A stretch of 64,000 nucleotides of DNA. Source: Bacteroidota bacterium (GTDB lineage: Bacteria; Bacteroidota; Bacteroidia; Cytophagales; Cyclobacteriaceae). The position numbers and the translations under genes were made by a program. The notes under the pieces were generated by a model. The model saw only the letters and a list, made by a program, of their open reading frames with translations, ran no database searches and was not told the origin of the DNA. Every line of letters starts with the position of its first letter. Position 1 is the stretch's first letter. The stretch lies in the NCBI GenBank assembly GCA_018267285.1, contig JAFDYU010000002.1:186001-250000 (forward strand). Direction: 5' to 3'. Shown here piece after piece: positions 46,785-55,585 of this stretch.

Positions 46785-47930
46785 TCAAACCTTGGCAAGC
46801 GCCTGTTCTAAGTCTGCCAAGAGGTCTTCGGCATCTTCTACGCCCACGCTCAGGCGGATCAGCGAATCGCTGAGGCCATTTTTTATCCGTTCTTCCCTCG
46901 GTATGCTGGCGTGCGTCATTGAGGCCGGGTGGTTTATCAAAGACTCCACTCCCCCCAAAGACTCGGCCAATGAAAACAACTTTACATTTTCCATTATTTT
47001 TTTTGCCTGCTCCAGGTCATCGCTTTTTATGGTGAAGGAAAGCATCCCTCCAAAATCGCGCATTTGCTTTTTTGCGATAGCATGGTTGAGATGATCCGCA
47101 AAGCCCGGCCAATATACTTTCCCAACCTTTGGGTGAGCCTTCAAATACTCTGCAATCTTTTTTCCGTTAGCACAATGGCGCTCCATGCGCAGGTGTAGCG
47201 TTTTTATCCCTCGCAAAACCAAAAAAGAGTCTTGTGGGCCGGGCACTGCTCCGCACGAGTTGGCAATAAACGCCAGGTCTTGGTGCAACTTTTCATCGTT
47301 CACAATCAGAGCGCCCATAATTACATCGCTGTGGCCTCCCAGGTATTTCGTAACCGAGTGCATCACAATGTCTGCACCAAGTGATAACGGATTTTGCAAA
47401 TAGGGCGAGGCAAACGTATTGTCAACTGCCACGAGGCAATTGTTCTTCTTAGCAATTTTTACACATGCTTCGATGTCGATGATGCGCATTAACGGGTTGG
47501 ATGGTGTCTCCAACCAAAACAATTTTGTTTTAGGGGTAATGTACGATTCTGCATTTTTTGCATCGGTCAGGTCGATAAAATGAAATTTAATGCCCATCCG
47601 TTCATAAATCTTGGTGAACATGCGGTACGAGCCACCGTACAAATCGTTGCTTGTAATCACTTCATCGCCTGCGCTCAATAGTTTGATGACGGCATCGGTT
47701 GCGCCCATGCCCGAAGAAAAGCACAACGCAAATTTGCCGTTCTCTAATGCGGCAATACTTTTTTGAAGTGTATTGCGTGTGGGGTTTGCTCCACGCGCAT
47801 AAGCGTATCCTTTATGTTTTGCGGGTGACTCCTGAACATACGTTGAGGTTTGAAAAATGGGTGTCATAATAGCCCCGGTGGAAGGATCTGGCTCTACGCC
47901 CGCATGTATGGCTTTGGTTCCGAATTTCAT
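46785..47930 (-). CDS. Cystathionine gamma-synthase/lyase family PLP enzyme
   Basis: This 381-residue Cys/Met metabolism PLP enzyme has FGTKAIHAGVEPDPSTGAIMTPI, the PLP-phosphate SSGMGATDAVIKLL, and the Schiff-base Lys in HSVTKYLGGHSDVIMGA. The C-terminal ESLGGVESLINHPASMTHASI is shared by cystathionine gamma-synthase, gamma-lyase and beta-lyase, which cannot be separated by motif alone. Unlike metY it lacks the long insertion. With metY/metX in the window the cell has direct sulfhydrylation, so this enzyme may serve trans- or reverse-transsulfuration. Confidence 0.9.
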   Translation of the reverse strand: MKFGTKAIHAGVEPDPSTGAIMTPIFQTSTYVQESPAKHKGYAYARGANPTRNTLQKSIAALENGKFALCFSSGMGATDAVIKLLSAGDEVITSNDLYGGSYRMFTKIYERMGIKFHFIDLTDAKNAESYITPKTKLFWLETPSNPLMRIIDIEACVKIAKKNNCLVAVDNTFASPYLQNPLSLGADIVMHSVTKYLGGHSDVIMGALIVNDEKLHQDLAFIANSCGAVPGPQDSFLVLRGIKTLHLRMERHCANGKKIAEYLKAHPKVGKVYWPGFADHLNHAIAKKQMRDFGGMLSFTIKSDDLEQAKKIMENVKLFSLAESLGGVESLINHPASMTHASIPREERIKNGLSDSLIRLSVGVEDAEDLLADLEQALAKV

Positions 47931-47987
47931 ATTTATATGTTTTGTTTTTTATTACTTTGCCCCGTCTAAACTTTAATCGTTACAAAC

Positions 47988-49310
47988 TTGCAATTTTTTT
48001 CGCGATATTCTTTCATTTGGAAATTCCCAAAAGAACAAGAACTTGCCTACACCCGTTTTGTTCAGCCCACCAATCTACTCTCGCTTCGGTTAGTAACGTT
48101 TATAACGTTGTTCGGGATGTCCACCTTTTTGATCATCGACTTTTTCCGCGACAATGATTTCAGTATCGTCTTGCTTTCACGGATTGTGGTGCTCTCCATC
48201 GCAGCAATTTTGATGGCCTCCACGTTCCGAAAACCATTGAATCCCAATTTTGTTCCGTTCGGAATTGTAATCATCGCATTCATCAATTTTGGGGCTGCCC
48301 TCACCACCGCCACCTACGCGCGGATGCCTCCTTATTATTTAACCAACCTCTTATTTCTGATTTGGGTTTTGGTGATTGCCATTAGCGGGCTGAATTTCAG
48401 GCACGGGCTTTTTCTTAATATTTTACTTTTTGCAATTTTCATAAGTTACTCGCAGTGGGTAAGGCGCGATGCCTATTTTTTCAGCCAGTATCCGCACCTG
48501 TTCGTTTCGTTTACGTACTTTCTCATTGTTAATGTTGTTTTGGAATACCGAAGGCGGAATAATTTTTTACAATTTACTGAGCTGGCCGAACAGAAAAGGA
48601 AAGTGGAAGAGCTGAATCAGCAAAAAAATAAAATCATCTCCATTCTTTCGCACGATGTGGCCTCTCCGCTCAATTCTCTTTCGGGGTTGCTCAATTTACA
48701 AATGAGGGGAAAATTTGACGAAAATGAATTTCGTCCGTTTATGAAACAAATTGGCGATCAGTTAAAAAATGTTTCGGGTTTGTTGTTTGGCCTGGTGCGT
48801 TGGTCGCGGGCACAAATGGAAGGGTTTGTTACCGAAAAAAAATCCATTGATCTAAATCGGCAATTGGAAACACACGTAGAATTATTTCAACCGTTGGCCG
48901 GTGAAAAAAATATCGAATTGAAATTATCGCTTGCGCCTACGTTGGTCTCCGTTGCAGACGAAGAGATGATTCGCATTGCCGTTCGGAGCCTGATTTCCAA
49001 CGCTGTTAAATTTTCTAATCGGGGAGGTATCATCAACATTGAAGGTTTCATGATTTCAGCAAACCGGGTTGGTATTCGGATATCGAACGAAGGCGTCTCA
49101 ATCCCAGCGCACCTGCGCGAAAAATTATTTACCTACCAAATGCCTTCCAGCGAAGGCACAGCCGGTGAACGCGGAACCGGATTGGGCCTGGCGATGGCCG
49201 CCTTTTTTGTGCGTTTTAATGGCGGAGAAATATTTCTTGAACCCTCAGCCGAAGGTAAAACGGTTTTCAGAATTGAACTTCCTTCTTCTGTCCCTCAGGA
49301 ATTAAATTGA
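47988..49310 (+). CDS. Membrane sensor histidine kinase
   Basis: The protein has 440 residues with a TTG start at 47988; no ATG or GTG is available before the first helix. About five or six transmembrane helices fill residues 30-190. A short coiled coil is followed by HisKA with H-box SHDVASPLNS (H222), then HATPase with the N-box-like SLISNAVKFSN and the G2 box GERGTGLGLAMA. The G1 box is weak (RISNEGVSIP in place of DNGxG). No response regulator is adjacent. Its end overlaps the convergent E2 gene by 9 nt. Confidence 0.87.
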   Translation: MQFFSRYSFIWKFPKEQELAYTRFVQPTNLLSLRLVTFITLFGMSTFLIIDFFRDNDFSIVLLSRIVVLSIAAILMASTFRKPLNPNFVPFGIVIIAFINFGAALTTATYARMPPYYLTNLLFLIWVLVIAISGLNFRHGLFLNILLFAIFISYSQWVRRDAYFFSQYPHLFVSFTYFLIVNVVLEYRRRNNFLQFTELAEQKRKVEELNQQKNKIISILSHDVASPLNSLSGLLNLQMRGKFDENEFRPFMKQIGDQLKNVSGLLFGLVRWSRAQMEGFVTEKKSIDLNRQLETHVELFQPLAGEKNIELKLSLAPTLVSVADEEMIRIAVRSLISNAVKFSNRGGIINIEGFMISANRVGIRISNEGVSIPAHLREKLFTYQMPSSEGTAGERGTGLGLAMAAFFVRFNGGEIFLEPSAEGKTVFRIELPSSVPQELN

Positions 49311-50591
49311 GCGGGTCACATCAAATTTTTCGAGGTAATCGGCCACGCGCTTTACAAAACTTCCGCCCAACGCACCATCTACTACGCGGTGGTCGTACGA
49401 ATGCGACAAGAACATTTTATGGCGCACGGCAATGGCATCACCGTAAGGAGTTTCGATCACGGCCGGTTTTTTCTGCACTGCACCCAGCGCCATAATGGCT
49501 ACTTGCGGTTGCATGATGATTGGGGTGCCCATTACATTGCCGAATGAACCTACATTAGAAACCGTGAATGTTCCGCCTGCCAGTTCATCAGGTTTCAATT
49601 TATTTTCACGCGCACGTTTTGCCAGGTCGTTCACCACTTTGGCAAGTCCGGTGATATTGTATTGGTCGGTGTTGCGGATCACAGGCACAATCAAATTTCC
49701 GGTGGGTAGTGCCACCGCCATACCAATGTTGATTTCTTTTTTCTTGATAATCTTATCGCCATCTACCTGCACGTTAATCATCGGGTAATCTTTAATGGCT
49801 TGCATCACGGCTTCAATAAATATAGGTGTAAACGTTAACGCATCGCCTTCGCGTTTCTGAAATTCATTCTTTACTTTATTTCTCCAGAACACAATGTTGG
49901 TTACATCGGCTTCGACAAACGAAGTAACGTGCGGAGAAATGCGTTTGCTGTCCACCATGCGTTCGGCAATCATCTTGCGCATACGGTCCATTTGGATAAT
50001 CTCGTCACCCGCATTGATAGAAGCCGGAACAAGAGGAGCAGCGCTTACCGAACGTTGTGGTGCTATGCTCACACCCAGTTTGCGGTTTTGTACATAGCCT
50101 AAAATATCTTTCTTTGTTACGCGCCCTTCAGAGCCTGAACCTGAAATGGTTTCAAGTTCGGCTACCGCGATACCTTCTTCTTTGGCAATGTTTTTTACCA
50201 GCGGAGAATAAAAACGATTCGAAGATTTATAGTCAGTAACATTAGAATGACCGTTGGTGGTAACAACAGGCATTGTTTTCGTTTCAACAACAGGTGCAGA
50301 TTTAGCAACAGCCGGAGCAGAAACAGGTTCTTCTTTTTTTCCAACGGCAGCATCGGTAGTGATAATGGCAATGGGTTTGCCCACTTTCACCACTTCGCCT
50401 TCTTTGGCCAGAATTTCTTTTAGCACACCGGCATAGCTGGAAGGCACTTCGGTATCAACCTTATCGGTTGCTACTTCGAGCACGCTTTCGTCTTGCTCTA
50501 TTTTATCGCCTGGCTTTTTGAGCCACTTTAAAATGGTGGCTTCCATAATGCTTTCGCCCATTTTGGGCATAATCAATTCTGCCTGTGCCAT
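49302..50591 (-). CDS. 2-oxoacid dehydrogenase E2 acyltransferase
   Basis: This 429-residue E2 component transfers acyl groups from lipoamide to CoA. It has one lipoyl domain (K44 in ATDKVDTEV), an Ala/Pro/Val-rich linker, an E3-binding domain (SPLVKNIAKEEGIAVAELETISGSGSEGRVTKKDI) and a catalytic domain ending in SHSYDHRVVDGALGG (H401). One lipoyl domain and overall similarity fit the branched-chain or 2-oxoglutarate type; the exact substrate is not certain. lpdA in this window could supply E3. Confidence 0.93.
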   Translation of the reverse strand: MAQAELIMPKMGESIMEATILKWLKKPGDKIEQDESVLEVATDKVDTEVPSSYAGVLKEILAKEGEVVKVGKPIAIITTDAAVGKKEEPVSAPAVAKSAPVVETKTMPVVTTNGHSNVTDYKSSNRFYSPLVKNIAKEEGIAVAELETISGSGSEGRVTKKDILGYVQNRKLGVSIAPQRSVSAAPLVPASINAGDEIIQMDRMRKMIAERMVDSKRISPHVTSFVEADVTNIVFWRNKVKNEFQKREGDALTFTPIFIEAVMQAIKDYPMINVQVDGDKIIKKKEINIGMAVALPTGNLIVPVIRNTDQYNITGLAKVVNDLAKRARENKLKPDELAGGTFTVSNVGSFGNVMGTPIIMQPQVAIMALGAVQKKPAVIETPYGDAIAVRHKMFLSHSYDHRVVDGALGGSFVKRVADYLEKFDVTRSI

Positions 50592-50765
50592 GATTGGAAA
50601 TTTTAGGGACGTAAAGTTAGATTATTTTCGATGCGATTGCCAACATTCGTTTGCGTGCAGAACTATATTCTGTTGTTGATTTATTTATCAAAATAATCGA
50701 CAGATAAGAAAATATTTTGAAGAACAAATAATTATTGTGTTATTTACTTAACAAAATATAAGGAA
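50592..50765. other. Divergent spacer between E2 and PadR genes
   Basis: This AT-rich spacer should contain promoters for both directions and, by analogy with other PadR systems, an operator for the PadR protein. I saw no convincing dyad or promoter pair. Confidence 0.35.
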
Positions 50766-51101
50766 ATGGCAAAAGAATACTTGGGCGAGTTCGAAGAATT
50801 GATTCTTACGCTTGTAGCTGCCCTGCAAGAAGATGCTTACGGGGCGGCCATTGCGGAGGAGTTGGAAACCCGCATAAAGCGCGAAGCGAACCTCAGCGCG
50901 ATTCATGTTACGCTCTACCGCCTCGAAGATAAGGGCTTCATCAAATCAGCATTTGGCGGAGCAACAACAGAAAGAGGCGGACGAAGAAAAAGGATTTATA
51001 CCATTACCAATGCCGGGCTGGCGATGCTGAAGGCGATGAAAGAATCGCGTGTTGAGTTGTGGAAGTTGGTGCCTCAACTAAAGATGATTGGAAGCAATTA
51101 A
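50766..51101 (+). CDS. PadR family transcriptional regulator
   Basis: This 111-residue winged-helix regulator has LGEFEELILTLVAALQEDAYGAAI at helix 1-2, the recognition region SAIHVTLYRLEDKGFI and the wing TTERGGRRKRIYTITNAG. PadR proteins repress adjacent genes in response to ligands. The permease ORF starts 4 nt after the stop, so this regulator probably controls its own operon with the permease. Confidence 0.93.
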   Translation: MAKEYLGEFEELILTLVAALQEDAYGAAIAEELETRIKREANLSAIHVTLYRLEDKGFIKSAFGGATTERGGRRKRIYTITNAGLAMLKAMKESRVELWKLVPQLKMIGSN

Positions 51102-51105
51102 GAAA

Positions 51106-53697
51106 ATGGAACAAGAGAAAATTCCATTTGCTATCCGCCTGCTACGCAGCTTCTGCCCACTGCATTTGCTGGAAGAGATTGAAGGCGATTTGATCCAAAA
51201 ATATGAACAAGATCTGAAGTTGTATGGCGAACGAAAGGCCAAGAGAAAACTGCTTTGGAATGTAATCAGGTTTTTCAGGCTTGCAATATTGATGAGAAAT
51301 AAATTCACTGTTTATATAAAATTCATGCCCATGATTAAGAATTATTTTTTAACGGCCTGGAGGAGTTTTTTAAAAAGAAAAACGGTAACCTTAATTAACA
51401 TTATCGGGATTTCTTTCGCAATTTCCTTCTTGCTTCTTACCTGCTTGTTTATTTTGGATGAACTGTCGTTCGACAATTTTCACCACAATAAAAATTTTAT
51501 TTACCGAGTAGATTTCTCTGTTTTAAGAAACGGAGACCCGGATTTATCAGAACGATCGACCAGCTTGCCCTTGCCGTTCGCACACACGCTGAAAGCCGAA
51601 GTGGCTGGCATCGAATATGTAACACGATTTGATTCTCGAAACAATTATTTGCTAATTAACAAAGATAAATATTTAGAGGATGTTCATTATGTAGATGCAG
51701 ATTTTTTAAAAATGTTTACACTGCAGCTTATTGAGGGAGCTCGCCAGTCTCAACTCAAAAACTTAACCGACATTTTTATCAGCGATGAAAAAGCTATCAA
51801 ATTATTTGGCAAGGCCAGTGTCCTTGGCAAACGAATAGACATCGATAACACTTCCTATATAGTTTCAGGGGTTTTCAAAAAATTTCCAAATAACTCAAGC
51901 CTGAACCCTGAAATAATTATTAGGTATGAAAATTTTCCTCCTTTTAAAAAACAGCATGACGACTGGAACGCTTATTACAGCCCTGTATTTGTTCAACTCG
52001 GCAAAACAACCACACGCCAATCCATTGAAAAAGCTTCGCAATTGTTTTGCAGCAAACATATCTATAATAATTCAAGAGCAAAAAACGAAACAAGTTTAGT
52101 TTACACAAACTTAAACAACATACATTTCGACAGCGAGGTGCCCTGGCTAAACGTAAGCAATGTAAAGTATTCATACATTTTAGGAGGAATTACATTTATA
52201 GTGCTGTTTGTAGCATGCATAAATTATATTTTATTGTCGCTTGCGGGCTCCGTATCGCGTGCCAAAGAAATTGGTGTGCGAAAAGTAATTGGTGCTTCTC
52301 GCTCAATGATTCAGTTTCAGTTTTGGGGTGAATCTTTAACGATCATTGCTATTGCCTTGCCGATTAGCATTGTGAGTTTGCATTTGATTCTACCACAGTT
52401 CAACGCGTTAATGCATCGTGAAATATATTTATTTCAATGGTCTTTATTCAGGTGGGTATCTATTTTAGGCACTGTAATGATAACGGTTGGAATCTTAGCA
52501 GGCGCGTATCCGGCCCTTGTATTGTCCAATTTTATGCCCGAGAAGATTTTAAAGCGCAATGCCAACGGAAAATTTAAAGCTAAATTCTCGGGGGCATTAA
52601 TTGTTTTTCAATTTGCTTCATGCCTCACTTTGTTAATCTGTTCTTTAATTATGTTCAACCAAATGCGCATGGTACAGACAAGGGATTTGGGATTCAACAA
52701 AGAGCAGGTTGTACTTGTAGATCTTAGTAATAATCTTGGGGTATCCGGTAAAACTATTTTGAAAAATTTCAGAACGGAGTTGGCAAACCAAACGGGAATA
52801 ATGATGATCTCGGGTATAAGCTCAGATTTTGGAGAAATCCCCGGAAGCTCAAGTCGACAAGATTCAACCGGAAAGATAACTACAGAATATTATTGTGCCG
52901 TGGATTATGATTTTTTTGAATTGTTAAAAATACCTTTGGTTGAAGGTCGATATTTTTCTAAAGAATTTCCATCCGACTCATTGTTTCACTATATCGTAAA
53001 CGAAAGTTTTGCCAAACAGACGGGCGGATTGCCTGCGGTGGGCAAGAAAATTATGTTCAATCCTAATTCTGAAGTTGTTGGAGTTGTCAAAGATTTTAAC
53101 TTTCAATCACTCACCCAAGAAATCAAGCCATTTGCTTTTCAACTGGGAAAACATTTCAATTACGGAAAAATATTGATCAAAATAAGCCCGGAAAACATTC
53201 CTTCATCCATTAAAAAAATTGAACAATGCTGGAACAAAGTAGTTGGTGATGGTCCGGTGAAATATAGCTTCTTAGATGATCAAATCAACGAGCAGTACGA
53301 ACGGTATACTCAATGGATTAAAGTTATTTCAATATCTGCTTTACTTTCTATTGCTGTAGCCGGATTAGGGTTATTGGGAATAATCAATCTTTCGGTAGCA
53401 AATCGTACTAAAGAGATTGGCATTCGCAAAGTACTTGGGGCTACAGTTTTTTCTCTTATACTGCTCTTTTCAAAGCAATACATTCGGTTAATTGTTGTTG
53501 CCTTTATACTTGCCATTCCGGTTGCAAACTATTTTTCGACTGCTTGGTTGCAAGATTTTATTTACAAAACTACAGTAGGTTTTGGAGAATTCGCAGTACC
53601 GTTTTTTATCACGCTGTTTTTCGCATTACTGGTAATGTGGAGTAGTATCATTAAAAAAGCCAAAACAAATCCTGTAGAAGCTATCCGATACGAATGA
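51106..53697 (+). CDS. FtsX/MacB-type ABC permease with N-terminal prefix domain
   Basis: The protein has 863 residues from the ATG at 51106; a TTG at 51088 lies inside padR. Residues 1-75 form a small basic/acidic prefix domain (FAIRLLRSFCPLHLLEEIEGDLIQKYE) seen in Bacteroidota permeases next to PadR genes. Then come two MacB-like halves: a helix at about 88-108, a periplasmic domain, the helix cluster with AKEIGVRKVIGASRSMIQFQF, a second periplasmic domain, and a final cluster with TKEIGIRKVLGATV. No ATPase domain is present or adjacent. The likely role is efflux or mechanotransmission across the envelope. Confidence 0.9.
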   Translation: MEQEKIPFAIRLLRSFCPLHLLEEIEGDLIQKYEQDLKLYGERKAKRKLLWNVIRFFRLAILMRNKFTVYIKFMPMIKNYFLTAWRSFLKRKTVTLINIIGISFAISFLLLTCLFILDELSFDNFHHNKNFIYRVDFSVLRNGDPDLSERSTSLPLPFAHTLKAEVAGIEYVTRFDSRNNYLLINKDKYLEDVHYVDADFLKMFTLQLIEGARQSQLKNLTDIFISDEKAIKLFGKASVLGKRIDIDNTSYIVSGVFKKFPNNSSLNPEIIIRYENFPPFKKQHDDWNAYYSPVFVQLGKTTTRQSIEKASQLFCSKHIYNNSRAKNETSLVYTNLNNIHFDSEVPWLNVSNVKYSYILGGITFIVLFVACINYILLSLAGSVSRAKEIGVRKVIGASRSMIQFQFWGESLTIIAIALPISIVSLHLILPQFNALMHREIYLFQWSLFRWVSILGTVMITVGILAGAYPALVLSNFMPEKILKRNANGKFKAKFSGALIVFQFASCLTLLICSLIMFNQMRMVQTRDLGFNKEQVVLVDLSNNLGVSGKTILKNFRTELANQTGIMMISGISSDFGEIPGSSSRQDSTGKITTEYYCAVDYDFFELLKIPLVEGRYFSKEFPSDSLFHYIVNESFAKQTGGLPAVGKKIMFNPNSEVVGVVKDFNFQSLTQEIKPFAFQLGKHFNYGKILIKISPENIPSSIKKIEQCWNKVVGDGPVKYSFLDDQINEQYERYTQWIKVISISALLSIAVAGLGLLGIINLSVANRTKEIGIRKVLGATVFSLILLFSKQYIRLIVVAFILAIPVANYFSTAWLQDFIYKTTVGFGEFAVPFFITLFFALLVMWSSIIKKAKTNPVEAIRYE

Positions 53698-53716
53698 GCT
53701 TCTTCGCCAAACCTTC

Positions 53717-54967
53717 CTATCGAGCTGGCAAACTCAACCGAATCAAATTCAAGACGGCAACAGAAGCCGCTTTAATATTGAGTAACCGATCGGTTGAGAG
53801 TTGCAATTTTTTGGTGACGGTGTGATGCTTATCAGAGTAAGCTATCCACACTAGGCCGACCGGTTTTTCGGGAGTTGCCCCGCCCGGGCCTGCAATGCCA
53901 CTGGTGGCCACACCAATATCGGTATTGAACTTGGCGCGCACGATGTTGGCCATCTCAATTATTGTTGGCTCGCTAACGGCTCCGTTTTTTTCCAACACTT
54001 CGGGCTTCACCCCGAGCTGCCGCATTTTAATTTGATAATCGTACGGGATCATGCTGCCCAAAAAATAATGCGAACTTCCGGGCACACTCGTTACCAGGTG
54101 CGAGAGATAACCACCCGTGCAGCTCTCCGCAATAGACAAGGTTAAATTTCTTTCTGTCAGCATTTTTCCGACTGCCGATTGCAAAGGCTCTTCGCCATAC
54201 CCATAAACATATTCACCTGCAAGCGGCAAAAGTTTTTCGGTTAACAGTTTGATCTCTGTTTGTAATTTATTTTCATCGGAGCCTGTTCCGGTTAAACGAA
54301 GTTTCACTTCGCCAATGCTCGGCAAGTAAGCCAACTTAATGTGTGTGGGTAATGAATTTTCCCAATCCGAAATTTTATCGGCTAAAATAGATTCGCCTAT
54401 ACCTACGGTACGAATTACGTTATGAACAATGGTTGGTGTGATGAACTTTTCTTTGATTTTTGGAATGATGTGATCGCTCATCATTTTTTTCATTTCGTAA
54501 GGTACGCCCGGCATTGACACAAAAACTTTTTCGCCCCGGTCGAACCACATGCCGGGAGCTGTTCCAATGGCGTTTGATATTTTGGTACAACACACCGGAA
54601 GCAGGGCTTGTAGTTTATTGATCTCGGTTATTTCCCTTCCACGTTTTTTAAAAAATGCGGTAACTTCTTCCAATGCCTCGGCATGCATTTTCATTTCGCA
54701 GTTGAAATATTTTGCAAGCAGCGGTTTGGTCAGGTCATCGTTGGTAGGTCCCAGCCCTCCTGTAATTAAAATAACATCGGCACGTTTTTCTGCCTCTGCA
54801 AAAGCGGTGAGAATTTCTGTTTCCACATCGCCCACCGAAGTTTTGCGAATAACCTTTATCCCGATTTTACCCAGCTCTACGCTCATCCACTGAGAGTTGG
54901 TGTCCACAATTTGTCCGTAAAGAATTTCGTCTCCGATGGTGAGCAGTTCTGCAAGAATAGGTTTCAT
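53717..54967 (-). CDS. cinA: CinA-family nicotinamide-nucleotide amidase
   Basis: This 416-residue protein has two domains. The N-terminal MoCF-like domain (ILAELLTIGDEILYGQIVDTNSQW, LITGGLGPTNDDLTK) corresponds to the pyrophosphatase part. The C-terminal CinA domain (TLSIAESCTGGYLSHLVTSVPGSSHYFLG, GVATSGIAGPGGATPEKPVGLVWIA) deamidates NMN. Length is normal for the full-length form, and the gene runs alone. Confidence 0.95.
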   Translation of the reverse strand: MKPILAELLTIGDEILYGQIVDTNSQWMSVELGKIGIKVIRKTSVGDVETEILTAFAEAEKRADVILITGGLGPTNDDLTKPLLAKYFNCEMKMHAEALEEVTAFFKKRGREITEINKLQALLPVCCTKISNAIGTAPGMWFDRGEKVFVSMPGVPYEMKKMMSDHIIPKIKEKFITPTIVHNVIRTVGIGESILADKISDWENSLPTHIKLAYLPSIGEVKLRLTGTGSDENKLQTEIKLLTEKLLPLAGEYVYGYGEEPLQSAVGKMLTERNLTLSIAESCTGGYLSHLVTSVPGSSHYFLGSMIPYDYQIKMRQLGVKPEVLEKNGAVSEPTIIEMANIVRAKFNTDIGVATSGIAGPGGATPEKPVGLVWIAYSDKHHTVTKKLQLSTDRLLNIKAASVAVLNLIRLSLPAR

Positions 54968-55007
54968 GTTTGAGAAGAATATAGAATGTAGGAGTTAGTA
55001 CTTAGAT

Positions 55008-55337
55008 TTATCTTGGAATAGATTGTAGCAATTCAATTAATTCAGCATCAGTAATATTTTCTCTTTCAGATTTATCATAAATAGACAAGAGGAAGACTGT
55101 TTTATCTGTCACCACTAAATTGGTTATGATTCTCGCTCCACCACTTTTTCCTTTGCCTTTCGAAGCAATAGCTATGCGAATTTTAAAACAATTTTTTCCA
55201 ACGGGACTTCCTTGTTGTGGATTTTCTTTAAGATCTTGAATCAGCTCCCAAAGTTCTTTTTTTAGAGAAGGATATTTTTTAATGAGTCGTTTCGATTGCC
55301 TTTCAAATAAAGCAATTGATTTTACACTATAATTCAT
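55008..55337 (-). CDS. RelE/ParE-type toxin
   Basis: This 109-residue protein has the RelE fold pattern: an N-terminal strand, helices with FERQSKRLIKKYPSLKKELWELIQDL, then strands with NCFKIRIAIASKGKGKSGGARII and VFLLSIYDKSERENIT. The Lys/Arg-rich centre is where RNase toxins of this family bind RNA. The gene overlaps the end of the antitoxin ORF by 11 nt, so the pair is translationally coupled. Confidence 0.82.
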   Translation of the reverse strand: MNYSVKSIALFERQSKRLIKKYPSLKKELWELIQDLKENPQQGSPVGKNCFKIRIAIASKGKGKSGGARIITNLVVTDKTVFLLSIYDKSERENITDAELIELLQSIPR

Positions 55338-55536
55338 TTAAAAAATCTTCTGCGTTGCGAGCCTTTTTTTTTCCCAAACGAATTAATTTCATCTCTTCAA
55401 CTGCTTCTTTCAATTCTTCTAATAGTTGAGCCTTACTGTCGGTAATTGGTTTAGCTTTTACAAACGAAATGCTGCGCAAAACTTCCATCAACGAAGCAGC
55501 TTTGTGATCCGGGATATCCAACAATATTTTCATCAT
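55327..55536 (-). CDS. Antitoxin partner of the RelE-type toxin
   Basis: This 69-residue acidic protein lies immediately upstream of the toxin. Its N-terminal segment (KILLDIPDHKAASLMEVLRSI) is followed by a Glu/Lys-rich helix, as in small Bacteroidota antitoxins of RelE pairs. It should bind and neutralise the toxin and repress the operon. Identification rests mainly on the arrangement; the sequence itself is not diagnostic. Confidence 0.75.
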   Translation of the reverse strand: MMKILLDIPDHKAASLMEVLRSISFVKAKPITDSKAQLLEELKEAVEEMKLIRLGKKKARNAEDFLNEL

Positions 55537-55585
55537 TCAAAGATAGCTGCTATTCATCTCACAAAAAAGTTGTTTATCTTGGAAG

